From Phaseolus vulgaris (lineage: Eukaryota; Streptophyta; Magnoliopsida; Fabales; Fabaceae): a DNA stretch of 64,000 nucleotides. The notes beneath the pieces were generated by a model that searched no databases, was not told the DNA's origin, and worked only from the letters and a program-made list of their open reading frames with translations. The stretch spans positions 827,732 to 891,731 of the forward strand of contig NC_023755.2 in assembly GCF_000499845.2 (NCBI RefSeq), in the 5' to 3' direction. Of this stretch, positions 50,819-62,703 are shown in pieces. The position numbers and the translations under genes were made by a program. Numbering within the stretch: position 1 is the first letter of the stretch; each line of letters starts with the position of its first letter.

Positions 50819-51370
50819 ATTCGACATTTGGCTCGATCAATCAATAATGCAAGTAACAAAGATGTTATATATACATTTAACTTTCCACAATTATTACTTT
50901 TAAAATTTTTTTATATAGTTTTATTTATTCCTTCATTTAACTTGACATTTGAAGGATTTAACAATAACGAGGCAAAACGAAGTAACACACATGTTACTGA
51001 ACCTGGTTAGTACACTTTTATGCATAAGATGTCAAATTTTAAAAAAATATTTTAAAAGACAAATGGAATATCTATACGAAGAAAAACTTATAGAGAAATG
51101 ACAAACAATATTATTCATATCCCAATATTGTTTTAGGAAGGAGATTGACATCTATTCGACATTTGGCTCGATCAATAAATAATGTAACAAAAATATTATA
51201 TAACAAAACATATATTATTTTGTAATAATTATTTTAATATATAATTTTATTCATTCATTCATTTAACTTGATATTTGAAGGGTCAAACGATAACGAAGTA
51301 GCACCAAGTAACACACATGTTACACAACCTGGTTAGTACACTTTTATACATAAGATGTCAATGTGTGGCA
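50819..51370 (+). repeat. Direct duplication of about 220 bases inside the Helitron
   Basis: TCGACATTTGGCTCGATCAA begins a segment at 50819 and again at about 51159. Both end in AACCTGGTTAGTACACTTTT and ATAAGATGTCAA. The copies are diverged and the second has lost the open frame of the first. Confidence 0.75.
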
Positions 51371-51661
51371 ATGTCTGTATCTATATTTTTATTTTTATTT
51401 TCTTAAATTTATATGTATATACACAAGTGTAGTGTTGTCAAATAATACAGATACACAGACATTATCAAATACTATAAAATACAAATACATTGTCAAATAT
51501 TATAGAATACATATACACATAAGCTTATAAAAAAAATTAAAAAATATAAATACACATAAATCTATATTTCATTTAAATAAATATCAATATACATATAATA
51601 ATAATAAAAATAAAAATATAAAAAATGTGGATACAGAGGCGCGCGCCTGTGTGCCCGCTAG

Positions 51662-52131
51662 TTTTATTAAATTACATTTTTTAAAGTCAATTTTATTAAG
51701 TTATAAATTTAAAACAAACTTGGAACCGATCAATAAATAAATATAATCATTTCGTATTTTTGGTTTGTGATTTTTTTTTCTCAAACAAATTTCATCATTT
51801 TTTTTAACTTTGTTCTAATCACTTGAGTTATATAATTTTATTTAAGTGAATTTAATAATACAACTTTTATAAAGAAATATTCTACTACTAGAATAAATAT
51901 TTTATTGTAACAATTTTTCGTTTAATTTTAACAAGTAATTAAATTAAAAATTCCCCAAAATTATTGACACTTTTTTTTTCTTTTTCTTTTTCTATCTCTT
52001 TGTCTTTCTCTTTCTCTTTCCACCTAAATTCTCTCTCTCTCTCTCTCGTGTCTTTGTCTTGATTCCGATGCGAATGGTAATTGCAGAAACCCTAACGCTC
52101 CCTTCCTCTCCATTCTCCTAGATCGAGTCAG
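51662..52131 (+). promoter_or_regulatory. RIN2-like promoter region and non-coding first exon
   Basis: 51970-52050 is a continuous pyrimidine stretch ending in (CT)n, a common core-promoter Y-patch or 5'UTR feature in plants. A non-coding first exon probably ends at GAGTCAG (52131), followed by a 5'UTR intron 52132-52673 (GTTCTTTGCG ... TCTCTTTCAG). The exact transcription start cannot be placed. Confidence 0.5.
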
Positions 52132-52879
52132 GTTCTTTGCGTGTTTCGTTTTCATTCCTTTTTTTTTCCCAATTTTGTTTTTGCATTTATCCATTTTTCA
52201 GACACAATTAAATTGTTTTCTTTATTAACTTTCGCATCAATTACCATTTGAATTTTATGATTGATTTGGGTTTGTTGCAAGTTCTGCATCATCTGCGAAC
52301 CATGATTCTAGGGTTTTCAACGATTTTGAGCTTGATTGGTAGATTTTTTTCGTTGATCGGTGGGAGGATTTTGTGATTGATAGAAATGGGATTCTATTAA
52401 TTTCCGTCATGTTTTGTGGGTGTTGAATTTGAAATGGAAGGGAAACGCTTTTGAAGTTTGGGTATTGATAGCTCCCCAGGAAAAATTCGAAATTCGCACG
52501 TTTTTTTGTCCAAATTGCAACTCATTTAGTGCTTGAAATTGCAAATTTGAATATTACCTTTTTTCCTTTTGGCTGTGTAAATTCCCTAGCTGGCAAATGG
52601 GTTGTTATGCATCCTTTTTTACTTGTTTTTGGTGCATTTTAACTGATGACTTTGTTAATTCTTTCTCTTTCAGGGTATCCTATTTTATCTGGAGACCTGA
52701 CATGATAAAAGCTGTAGCAGAATGATGGTGTTCTTTTAAGCTGATTTATTGACTTTGCCCTCTGGTTCCATTTGATTTTGAACCATTTTTATGATGGGCA
52801 AAGGATGGCTATAATTTTTAATGTCAGATGAAAATTCAGCTAATTTTTGTGGGCAAAGAGGCTGAAGTTATTATTACTA

Positions 52880-55800
52880 ATGGCTTTGAGGGTTATAGCA
52901 GTTTCGGCGGTTTCTACATTTTTGAGCTTTGTGGGTCTTCAGTTTTGCACAGACCTGTCTTTGGAGAAACTTAGATCAGATGGACTAATAGGCTGGAATT
53001 TAATTCACTTGGACGATGCCAGCCAAGAGATTGAGTTGCCTTCGGGTTTGTACACCACCATAGGGCTACTGCTGAATTGCATGATCAATTTATTTGTCCT
53101 TCTCAATCTTTGTATCAAGGTGAGTTTGTTGTATTGAGTATTGGTTACTAAGAATTCAAGTATTATGCTAATGTATGATGTTGATTTGTGGGGGCCTGTA
53201 TGTTCAGCCTGGGCTGAGATTGTGTATAATAATATCATTCAATATAGCTGCGTGCTTAACTATATATCATGAGTCTCACCTGCCTCGTTACAAACTAAGA
53301 TAGAGGGAGATATAAGTAGCTCTGAAGTAGAATGGCCACGTGCATTGGTGTAATTTGTTTGTGGTGTTTTTCGTATTTTGCGCTAGTGAGTTGTTTCATG
53401 AATAAGATAATCTAATCTAATACAGTTTCTGGAAAAAAAATGACATATTCAATTATCATTAATTTGTTTACTGCCAGAGATTTGGACATACTTTCTTCAT
53501 TACAGAAGGGTAACAGTTTACACATTGTTCCGTTTATGCTGCTTTTTCTTTCTTTTTTTCTTTCTAAGCAATCTTTCAGGCTAAGGTGCCCATGCTTATA
53601 TCAGTTAATATACTTATTAAGTTATTACTGTTAATGAACCTCTTATCACTTGCAGGCTGTGTTTTTCTCAGAGTTATATGCTTCTGAGACTCGTAAACTG
53701 ATTGAGCGTCTTGTTAATTATGTCATTTACAAGGTTAGTGCTTTTTTGTTTCACTGGTTTATCAAACATGTCACTGTGACTTTATTCTGATTATTATTGA
53801 CAATGTATATTACTAAATTATGTTTTTTTAAAAACCATTTAATAGTTTTATTTTGTTGAATACAATACAGAACTTATTCTTGATGTTTGGTCTGGTGTTT
53901 AGAAGTTGCTCCTAAGACTCTTGTTTAAGCAAGAGTTGATTATCTAATTCACATGATCATTTCCCGTGTTTCTTAGATATGTAAATTGTGGAGTTTCTGG
54001 ATAAACAAATAATCTGTGCATATCTAACCACGAGTGACAGTGAATAGGTGCTATGATGTCTTTCTTTTACTAGCCAGTTTGATTTGCTGGGATGCCTAGG
54101 AAAACATCTTTATCATCATCATTATTATTTGAATTATCCACTTCATTTTTTATTTTACTTTTGAAAACATTGTGTAACGGAGTAGTTTATGGACATTAAG
54201 AACTGTGTGATGTTTATCAGTCATAAATTGACAATACATAATTGTTATTTATATTTAAATTTAATGGTGGATGGACAGGGGACATTTCTTCCACTGATTG
54301 TGCCACCAACAATTTATCAAGCTGGTCTTTGGTCAACTTGGTTGACTGTGCTTTGCTCTCTGAAGGTAGATATTACCCTAAAAAGAACAAATGGAGATAA
54401 TTCTTTTGAGATTTGGTATATACAAACAAAGACAGTGTTTAGTAACTTGTTCTGATATGCTCAACATATTGCATAGATGTTTCAAGCTTTAGCTAGAGAT
54501 CGTTTGGAACGGCTGAATGCATCTCCATCTGCTACACCCTGGATGTATCTTCGTGTTTATTCAGCATTATTATTTGTTTTCATGGCTGATGTTTTCTGGT
54601 ACTAAATTCTCTGTTTTTCTATAGCAATATTATTGTTCATATTGCCATTGCAATTACCATTATTATGATACTTGATATTCTTCTATTCCCTGCTTGGGCA
54701 TAGCTTTTGTCCTGGACACAATGCTTCCAATGGGATTCATATCCTGCTCTGTATGTAACCAATATGGAGCTCAGTTTGATAGATGAACCACTTAGTTATC
54801 AATAGTGGCAATGCCATGACTATCACCAGTTGTAGTCTCAAGTGTTCTTTTGGGGAGCTAAGGGTGTAGAATTTATGCTTTTCCCTTTTGATTTTATAGT
54901 ATGATCAATCCACTTTGAAGATTATATTTAATTTCATGACGGCTGAAACAATCCTTGTTATTATTGTAATTTGATAGCTTTAGCATGCTTCTGATGCATA
55001 ACTATTTTTATGCTCGTAGGATAAGGCTTTGTCTGACAATATATAGAACACACGGGTCCTCCATGTATCTGCTATTGTTCTTTGAGCCTTTCAGTATTGC
55101 TTTTGAGACCCTACAGGTATTTAGACTGCTGAGATACATTTTTATCACCTGTTCAGGTTCCAGTGGGGAAGTGATGCCTGGTTTAATCTTTTGTGTCATA
55201 TGAATTGTAGGCCATTTTGGTACATGGATTTCAGCTACTTGACATATGGCTGCATCATTCAGCTTGCAATAGCAGTGATTTCCGAACACCTAAACTGCTT
55301 AACACATTAACTGCAGGTAGTTTGGCTAAAAGTTTGTTTTTTAAACATTTAATAACTCAATAATATGATTGGATATTATGAACAACTTTTTCCTTTGGAT
55401 GTTCTCTTTACATTGTTGGTTTCCAATACTAATAATTTTGTTTTTATCTTTTTGAAATATAAGTCTGTTGTTTTGAAATAAAAAATCACTAAAAATATTT
55501 ACTGTTTGTTTGTTTGGAGGAACTTAATTCTAGCTTTCCTGATTAAGTGGTGTGGCTGCAGGTTCATTGTTGGAATGGAAGGGAATTCTTATTCGGAACT
55601 TGGGGTTTTTCCTAGACATGGCTACATTTTTTATGGCACTTGGCCATTACTTGTATATATGGAGGCTTCATGGAATGGCTTTCCATCTTGTAGATGCAGT
55701 GCTATTTCTAAATATACGTGTAGTTACTTCATTCTCAATTCTTTGTGAATTTTACCATCCACGGAAATTTAGCTGACATTTATTTATTAACTACTTGTAA

Positions 55801-57038
55801 TCATTGGTGTTGTTTTGAACAGGCATTGCTTAGTGCAATAGTAAATCGCATAAAAGGCTTTATCAAGCTAAGGATAGCTCTAGGAACACTTCATGCAGCT
55901 CTTCCTGATGCAACAACTGAGGAGCTAAGAGCGTATGATGATGAATGTGCTATTTGTAGAGTATGCTAGTTCTGCCCTCTGTCTTTCTGATTGATCTTGG
56001 TATTGGTTAGATGTATTTTTTGAACAATATAATGAATGTGTTTATGACAGGAACCAATGGCTAAGGCTAAAAAGCTAAACTGCAATCATCTCTTATATCT
56101 TGCATGTTTGAGATCTTGGTATGGTTATTTTTTGGACATCTGTATCTTTTACTCTTTGGGTTAATTTTTGTACGATGCTATTGGTTACTTTACTGATTTC
56201 AGGTTGGATCAAGGCCTGACTGATATATATACTTGTCCAACTTGTCGAAAGCCACTTTTTGAGGGTGTGCCTCAAAATGAAGCAAGCTCTGACGCGGGAA
56301 CTATATCTAGTGATGAACAGCTTGCACGCCAAATTAGTGCTGGATTGGATCGGCCAAACCCTTCTAGACATACCATGCCTACCGGATTATATCCAAATCA
56401 GACACTAAACACTCCTGAAGGTGTTACTTGGAGGTTCAATCTTCATACTCAATGCTACATGACCTTCTGTCTCTCTTTTGAATTTAACTGTTATCTATCT
56501 GTTAAATTTTTTTATTTTGAAAAGTTATTAATCACAACTGAAGTGATATAAAATCTACCAAGCATAACTGCCTGTTAGCTCTCCAAAGGATGTTTTTTCT
56601 ACGTATAGTAGCTTCCCTGTTTTTTTTTATTAAGAAATCGAATCCATCTATTGGAATCTGTGAACAAACTATGATCAAGAATTGAAAGAAAAGATACCCA
56701 CTCTACATTAATTTATCTCAAGAACTGTTGTAAGGAAATATTACCTAACTTCCTCATATTTGATTTATTGCAAGAAAAGAATTGTTGATTAGCCCTTTTT
56801 TCTCTACAATTTATTGACAAATTTAGTAGTTATCTGCTGCAGTCGAAATATATAGATTTGTTATATTGCATGTATTACCTAACTGTTGTAAGGAAATATT
56901 ACCTAACCTCATCATATCTGATGCATTATTTTTTACTGATTTTACTTTTTCTTATCTAGGGGTGCAGGGCTAGACTCAGGTTGGTTACATTTTACTTTTG
57001 CTTTTTTTTTTTTTTTTTTTCAATCAAGCAATGATTGA
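52880..57038 (+). pseudogene. RIN2: RIN2-like membrane RING E3 ligase, 3'-truncated by a duplication breakpoint
   Basis: Coding exons 52880-53119, 53656-53733, 54279-54365, 54477-54598, 55020-55116, 55211-55316, 55562-55719, 55823-55960, 56051-56118, 56203-56433, and 56960 onward. The first ten total 1325 nt without a stop. The start is MALRVIAVSAV; upstream in-frame codons have no ATG. About six hydrophobic segments in the first 300 residues are followed by a RING at residues 338-379 (C338, C341, C353, H355, C361, C376, C379). This matches RIN2/RIN3, gp78/AMFR-like E3 ligases linked in Arabidopsis to the RPM1 immune receptor. Position 358, normally the second RING His, is Tyr (TAT). In exon 11 the protein reads RGAGLDSGWLH and then runs into a poly-T tract and stops at 57036-57038. 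The remaining C-terminus with the CUE domain (family about 580 aa) is missing. It may be transcribed but is unlikely to be a normal ligase. Confidence 0.82.
56985..57020. other. Duplication junction RIN2 | MEE50
   Basis: Left of this point the sequence is RIN2 exon 11 (GGGCTAGACTCAGGTTGG). Right of it is the 3' end of the MEE50 5'UTR intron (poly-T, CAATCAAGCAATG), as at 35290-35317. TTACATTTT occurs at 56985-56993 and also at 35283-35291, a possible microhomology. The poly-T run is about 19 here and about 12 in the first copy. Confidence 0.75.
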
Positions 57039-58882
57039 TACAACATTTTTGGAGCACCCCATATCAGAGGATACACTTCAGTTACTCTTTCAAGCTTCCA
57101 ATTCTTCCAACTTGGAAAAGTCCTTAGAGATTCTCATTCAGAATGCCAAATCCGATTCTGGGCGTTTGGAACTGGCTTCTAAAAGGATTCTCCCTGCAGT
57201 TCTTAACATAGTCCAGTCACTTGCTCAAGCTTCACATCACCATCATCATAATCAAACCTTTTCCCTATGTTTTAAGCTCCTCAGAAACTTGTGTGCTGGA
57301 GAGGCTGCAAACCAGGTCTCATTCATTGAGCTTAATGGCGTAGCAGTTGTTTGGAGTGTTCTGAGATCAGAGGCTGGCTCATTAGGCCCTGATCATAGAT
57401 TGGTTCGGTGGGGTCTGCAGGTTCTGGCCAATGTTTCTTTGGGGGGGAAACAACATCAACGTGCTATTTGGGAAGAACTTTATCCTATTGGGTTTGCTTC
57501 ACTTGCTAGAGTTGGCACTAAGGAGATTTGTGACCCATTGTGTATGGTGATTTATACATGTTGTGATGGAAATCCTGAATGGTTTAAAAAGTTGTCCAGT
57601 GATGATGGCTGGCCTGTTGTGGCAGAAATAGTGAGAACAGCTTCTTCTGGTAAGTTAGTTGTATGCTGTTCTGTCATCTGGGGTTGTGTTGTGAGTGTGT
57701 TTAAGTTGTAGCACTGATTTTGTTTAATTTTTATGATCCTTTTTCAATTGGTCATTCCTTTTTTTGCTTATAATTCTTTTCATTGATCTGAATAGTCTTT
57801 TTGACAAAAACACAATGACGTTGTATAATCTGTGTTGTTCAGGACTTCATTTTGTTGGACATTGCTTTTGTTGTGGCTGCAAACATGTTGCTAGTATACT
57901 GTTTCTGTTTTTCCTATGCTGTCATGAGTGTCATATGGGGATTGTGATGTTTTTTAGTTGTAAAATTGATCTTTTTCCTTATCCATTTGTTTCTCCTGAG
58001 CCAGCTAGTTTTGATGAGGATTGGTTGAAGTTGCTCCTTTCAAGAATTTTCCTTGAAGAATCTCAATTGCCTGTGTTGTTTTCCAAATTGCAATCTGTGG
58101 ATGTTCCAGAGGGTGAAGTTATTGAATCAAAAAATGGTCAGTTTTCATTTGAACAAGCATTTCTTCTGGAAATCCTATCAGAAATCTTGAATGAGCGGCT
58201 TGGAGATGTTACTGTTTCAAAGGATGTTGTGTTGTTTGTTTTTGGAATTTTCAAGAAGTCTATTGGGGTTCTTGAACATGCAATGAGAGGGAAATCTGGT
58301 CTTCCTAGTGGCTTTACTGGGGTTGATGTTCTTGGCTACTCTCTTACCATATTGAGGGACATTTGTGCTCAAGATGGTATGAGAGGCAATACAAAAGATG
58401 TTGTTGATGTGCTATTATCATATGGCCTCATAGAATTTCTTTTGTCTTTGCTTGGTGCCCTTGAACCTCCAGCAATAATCAGGAAAGGGCTCAAACAAAT
58501 TGAGAATCAAGATAATGCTAGTTGTTGCTCAAAACCATGCCCTTACAAGGGCTTCAGACGCGACATAGTTGCGCTAATTGGCAATTGTGTTTATAGAAGG
58601 AAGCATGCACAAGATGAAATAAGGGATAGGAATGGAATTCTACTGCTATTGCAGCAATGTGTGCCTGATGAAGACAACCCTTTCCTGAGGGAATGGGGGC
58701 TTTGGTCTGTGAGGAATATGTTGTGGGGCAATGATGAAAACCAGAAGTTAGTTGCTGAATTGGAGATTCAAGGATCTGCTGATGTGCCTGAAATTAATGC
58801 ACTCGGTCTACAAGTGGAAGTTGATCAGAGAACTAGACGTCCTAAGCTTGTTAACATCCCCTCCTGTGAAAAATCACTATAG
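57031..58882 (+). CDS. MEE50: Ataxin-10 / MEE50 homologue, copy 2
   Basis: Exons 57031-57649 and 58005-58882 have the same lengths, phase and splice sites as copy 1, giving 498 aa and no stops. By eye there are about 20 nucleotide differences in 1497 from copy 1, and about eight change the protein. Several fall in conserved places: in the Ataxin-10 domain LREWGIWSVRNMLEGN becomes LREWGLWSVRNMLWGN (Ile to Leu, Glu to Trp), and SEDVA becomes SKDVV. The native promoter, non-coding first exon and most of the 5'UTR intron were not duplicated. What precedes the ATG is the acceptor AATCAAG and then the truncated RIN2 gene. Expression would therefore depend on read-through or splicing from the RIN2 promoter, or on a new promoter. 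The ORF is intact, but whether it functions is uncertain. Confidence 0.85.
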
Positions 58883-61800
58883 TTCAGTTGTATCTATAAA
58901 TCCTGGTCTTTTCTAGAATGTTTATACGATCTTGTTATTGAATTTAGGTTGGGATTATTTTCCCTTTAACTGCTGCTGCCATTGTCAATGGAAGCTTAAG
59001 AAAAAATCATTATAATAGAAAATTATAGATGTGTGAGCAATTTTGATGAATTCCCTTCAATACTCATGAAAATTTATGAAACTATGTTAAATGGGGGAGG
59101 AAAAATATTTATCTGCACTACACTCCATCCCTGTCACTTTTCAGTGTTGAAAGATCTGCTTCCATTTTTTCTTGATTCTGTAATATTAAACTTTTAGGCT
59201 GTAAGTTTCTTGCTTCCATGTTCTCCTATTTCTTGTTGTTTTCATTTTATTCAATAAAAAACATTCTTTTCTTTCTTATTTCTTATTTCAATTCATGATT
59301 TCTAACATAGTTCTATCAGAAACCTGTTAAGACGCCTGATATAATAGGCAAATGTTAAGTATATCACTACCTGATTTGGCAGAAGCATATAACCTGCAGT
59401 GAATTTTTGTAAAAGCAGAGTTTAAGTAGATGTAGAACGGGTAAATGTCTATTTAAAAGAGATGTAGATTCAACTTTTTCATACATTATAAACTCAAGTG
59501 TGCATGATCAAGATACCAACACAAATTGGTTCAAACCAGAAATTGTTTTTCACCAGCATAGAAGAAGTCCACCATGATGGCAAAGGTTTGTCAAGACCAC
59601 CTGCTAGAAACAAAAAAAAATCAAAATAAACAAGAATGTAGCTGTAAGCAGATTTGCATAAAAGAAAACTGTTTAAGATGGTCATAGCACGATTACTGAC
59701 ATCTTCATTCACCACATAATTGTAAGGTGTAGCAAACATGATATATTTTGTATCCCTGGCACACTCATGAAGCTTGTGAACTTAGTAACTTCAAAAATGA
59801 ACAACTGCTTTCATATAAAAAATACCAAGTGACTGAGAATCCAACAATGAACATGGACATGTTCATTTAAACATGTGAGCCACCTGTGCTAAAGTAAAGT
59901 ACAAAGATAAGATCACTTTTACTTCCCATGCCTTTTCTGCAGAAAGGATACTTGCAAGAAATGTAAGGTACATAGCTTGAAAGTTTCATTAGAATTTCAT
60001 CAATCACTTATTATACCCACTCACATTGGCACTGCCAGATAATAGTTCATCAAGTTTCATCCATTCAAACTTTCAAGAAACAAAGATTAATGGGGTATTT
60101 AGGTAAACAGCTTAATTAAGTACTTATTCTAAAAGCTTTTGTCAGAAAACTAACTGTGAAGCTTCTTAAAATAAATTAAAGAACTTTCTTGAAATGATTT
60201 TTCTATGCATCCCTTAATGGGAAATGTCAATATTAGAGAATTTGTGCACTCAAGCATCCCCAAGTATTCCCCATTTGTGAAATAATCCATTCATTAACCA
60301 AGAATTCCTCCATAATTGACAACAGCAGACAAATTTTCAGCTAGCATCAGTTTATAACAAAAATCTCGAGTGTAACAGAATATTTTGTCATTCACAACCA
60401 AGTTAGAGCATCTTTCACAATCTCTAAGTAAACTCTTCAATCTTCCACAATCGAATCAACTCATGACACATAAAGGCATTACCAAGAAAATAATGAATTT
60501 GATAAGTAAATACGTAGTCTGTTCATAAGTAAAAGACAGTAATTTTTTAATAGTTCTCATGTTAGGCATACAGCATCAAATCTCTGTTTCTGCAATCAAA
60601 CTCCTCACATATCTAGACACTCAATTCAGAGTTTCTTCATGTATGAGTATTTAGTTCAATTTCTACACTTAAGGAGCAGGTTTCATTGCTCTTGTGAAGG
60701 AGAACTAGAGAAGACAATTAATAGAAATAGATAAACTTGTCAGGATGTAAGCCATTTTCCAGAAGTTCCCTAAGAAGTTCATGCCCTTTCAAAACTTTGT
60801 TTTCTGCACATTTGTCTAGCAACTTAAAACAAGTTTCATCATTTGTCTCGTAACGAATGTTTAACTCAACTTTACAAAAGTGTCAAACAAATATTCCTTT
60901 TATAATTGTTATGCTTATTTTTACTAAACACGTAGTTATAAAAGTAGGTTCCTTAAACATAAATGGAAATACTATTTTTCTATAATAATAACATTTAAAT
61001 ATTTTTTTATTGAATTTTTTAATGTTATAATAATTATATTTTATAGGTAGTTTTTTCTTAAAATAATAAAATAAAAATAAATGTAAATTCAATTACCAAT
61101 TGGTATACTAAACAATGGTGAGAGAGGAAATCCTAATAGTTAAAGATTAATACTAATAGATAAGGGTAATATGGATAAGTAATTGTGTACATTAAGAAAG
61201 TTGTTATTAATGATTATAGAAATAGATGAAATTAATTATATAAGTTTTTTATTTTAAATCAATAAAAAATTAAAAATTATGTTATAAAATTAAAAAAAAA
61301 ATAGAATTGACTTTTCTTCATAAAATAATTTGATCAAAATTTACAGTGTTATTAATTAACAAAAATTTGTTTGATGTATAATTTTAAAATATTGTTTGAA
61401 ATTAGTAATTTTCAATTGCATAAGAATACATTACCAAATGAAAAAAAAAATTTAAAGTTTAGTATTTAAAACAATCTCTATTCTTTTATTTAATGATAGG
61501 ATTAGTAAATATTCTTAAAACTTTACTATTTGACATATCATAAGTTAATGTTGACACATATAAACCGACCTATTTCTATAGCTCTACTAATATGTGATAG
61601 CAAAGTAAATCACTTCAATGAAGATTATCTATAAAAATTATTAAAAAGGAAAAAAAAAATTTGTAGACACTCTTAACTTGTACAATTTGGCTAAGGCAAC
61701 TTGAATTCACAAGAGATGAAGATTGACTTGTTGGAAAAAAGATGATTTGACACATTCATTTCACAATCCCTTATACTAATAAAATAATATTTTAAATTAA

Positions 61801-62650
61801 TAAATAAAATAAATATATTTTAAATATTAATTTATTGAATTGTTAAATGAGATATTTATTTTTTGTATAATCAACACTTGTTGAAATTACTATGGTGGTG
61901 TTGCTTTCATCATTACTTTTGGTAGCAACCAAAACTTACTAACTATTTATCATAAATGTACAGTACCAATTTTGTCAAAAATCACCGCTACTTTCTTTGA
62001 ATAAATAAAAAAATTATTAAGTAGAAACTAATTTTAAATAAAAAATAAGTATTTATTATATTAATTAAATTAGATACTATTTTAAAAACTTAAAAAAATT
62101 ATTAGTTTTTAAATTAGTTTCTATTATTAATAAATATTTTTAAAATTAATATATAATTTATTACCAAATTTAAAATTTAAATAATGGTAGTTAAAACTTT
62201 GGTAGTTAATTAGATATCAATTTAAAAATTATTTATTACTAATAAAAACTAATTTAAAAATCAATAATTATTTTAATCTTCAGTTAATATAACAACTAAT
62301 TATTTTTAGTAGTTAGTAGTGAAACACCAATTAATCTCGTGAATCAAGATTTTAATTAATCTTAACTGATTGATAAATATTTTAATTTATTAAACTAAAA
62401 AGTTAAATTCTAATCACATATATACCTTTTAAAAAAATACTTATTAACTATAATTATATATAACTGTTGAGCCCCACACTTACAAATTCAAAGTTTTAAG
62501 TCCCATTTTTTTATGTATATATATTATAATTTAATAACTTTTTAAGAAAAGAATTCAAATTTGAATTGTGGTTGCATTAACTGAATATTTTGTTGCAAGT
62601 TGTGTGAAAATGATAGTGTGGTTTTGACAGGTTTTGAAGTTGGAAAGAAG
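58883..62650. other. Second copy of the MEE50-to-reductase spacer
   Basis: This repeats 37159-41720 with indels. About 59237-59950 is extra relative to the first copy. Segments matching about 38050-38250, 38485-38997, 39080-39560 and the MITE at 40390-40668 are missing. 60745-60835 is the PPR remnant (minus strand, GHELLRELLENGLHP). A reading at 59494-59739 on the minus strand lies in the extra segment and has no recognisable domain. Confidence 0.65.
60745..60835 (-). pseudogene. Short PPR remnant in the second unit
   Basis: The minus strand reads GHELLRELLENGLHPD, matching one PPR unit of the fragment at 38770-39235. The rest has been deleted on both sides. Confidence 0.6.
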
Positions 62651-62651
62651 C

Positions 62652-62659
62652 TATAAAAG
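62652..62659 (+). promoter_or_regulatory. TATA box of reductase E
   Basis: TATAAAAG, 52 bases before the ATG, in the same duplicated context as gene D. Confidence 0.7.
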
Positions 62660-62703
62660 AGGGTGTGTGATGGTGGATTCTCATAGTAAGCATTTGCTTA
62701 AAA

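Larger units (their letters stand above)
47693..51661. mobile_element. Non-autonomous Helitron, both ends visible
   Basis: The 5' end is TCTATACCTATATATAAAGG at 47693, preceded by A. The 3' end is GCCCGCTAG at 51661, followed by T, with a GC-rich hairpin just before it: the palindrome AGGCGCGCGCCT at 51637-51648, extended by further pairs. A 5' TC, a 3' CTAG after a hairpin, and insertion between A and T without target duplication are the defining Helitron marks. Length is 3969 bases. No RepHel protein is encoded. Inside are a CATCTTTTTCTCC-type minisatellite (47870-48110), an array of at least nine ATGGTAGTTAAGAGGAGATC units (48600-49620), repeated AT-rich modules (49840-50720), and a duplicated segment (50819-51040 and 51149-51370). 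A 92-codon reading at 50732-51010 has no recognisable domain. Confidence 0.85.

Noticed and set aside
50732..51010. 92-codon reading inside the Helitron as a possible captured gene
   Set aside because: No domain recognised, and its internal duplicate at about 51159-51340 is not open. It is kept as part of the element only.
52080..52879. Several ATG codons upstream of the RIN2-like start
   Set aside because: They lie in the leader or 5'UTR intron and none opens a frame leading into the conserved protein. The first ATG in frame with the family N-terminus is 52880.
59494..59739. 81-codon minus-strand reading
   Set aside because: No family resemblance, no supporting signals, and absent from the first duplicated unit.
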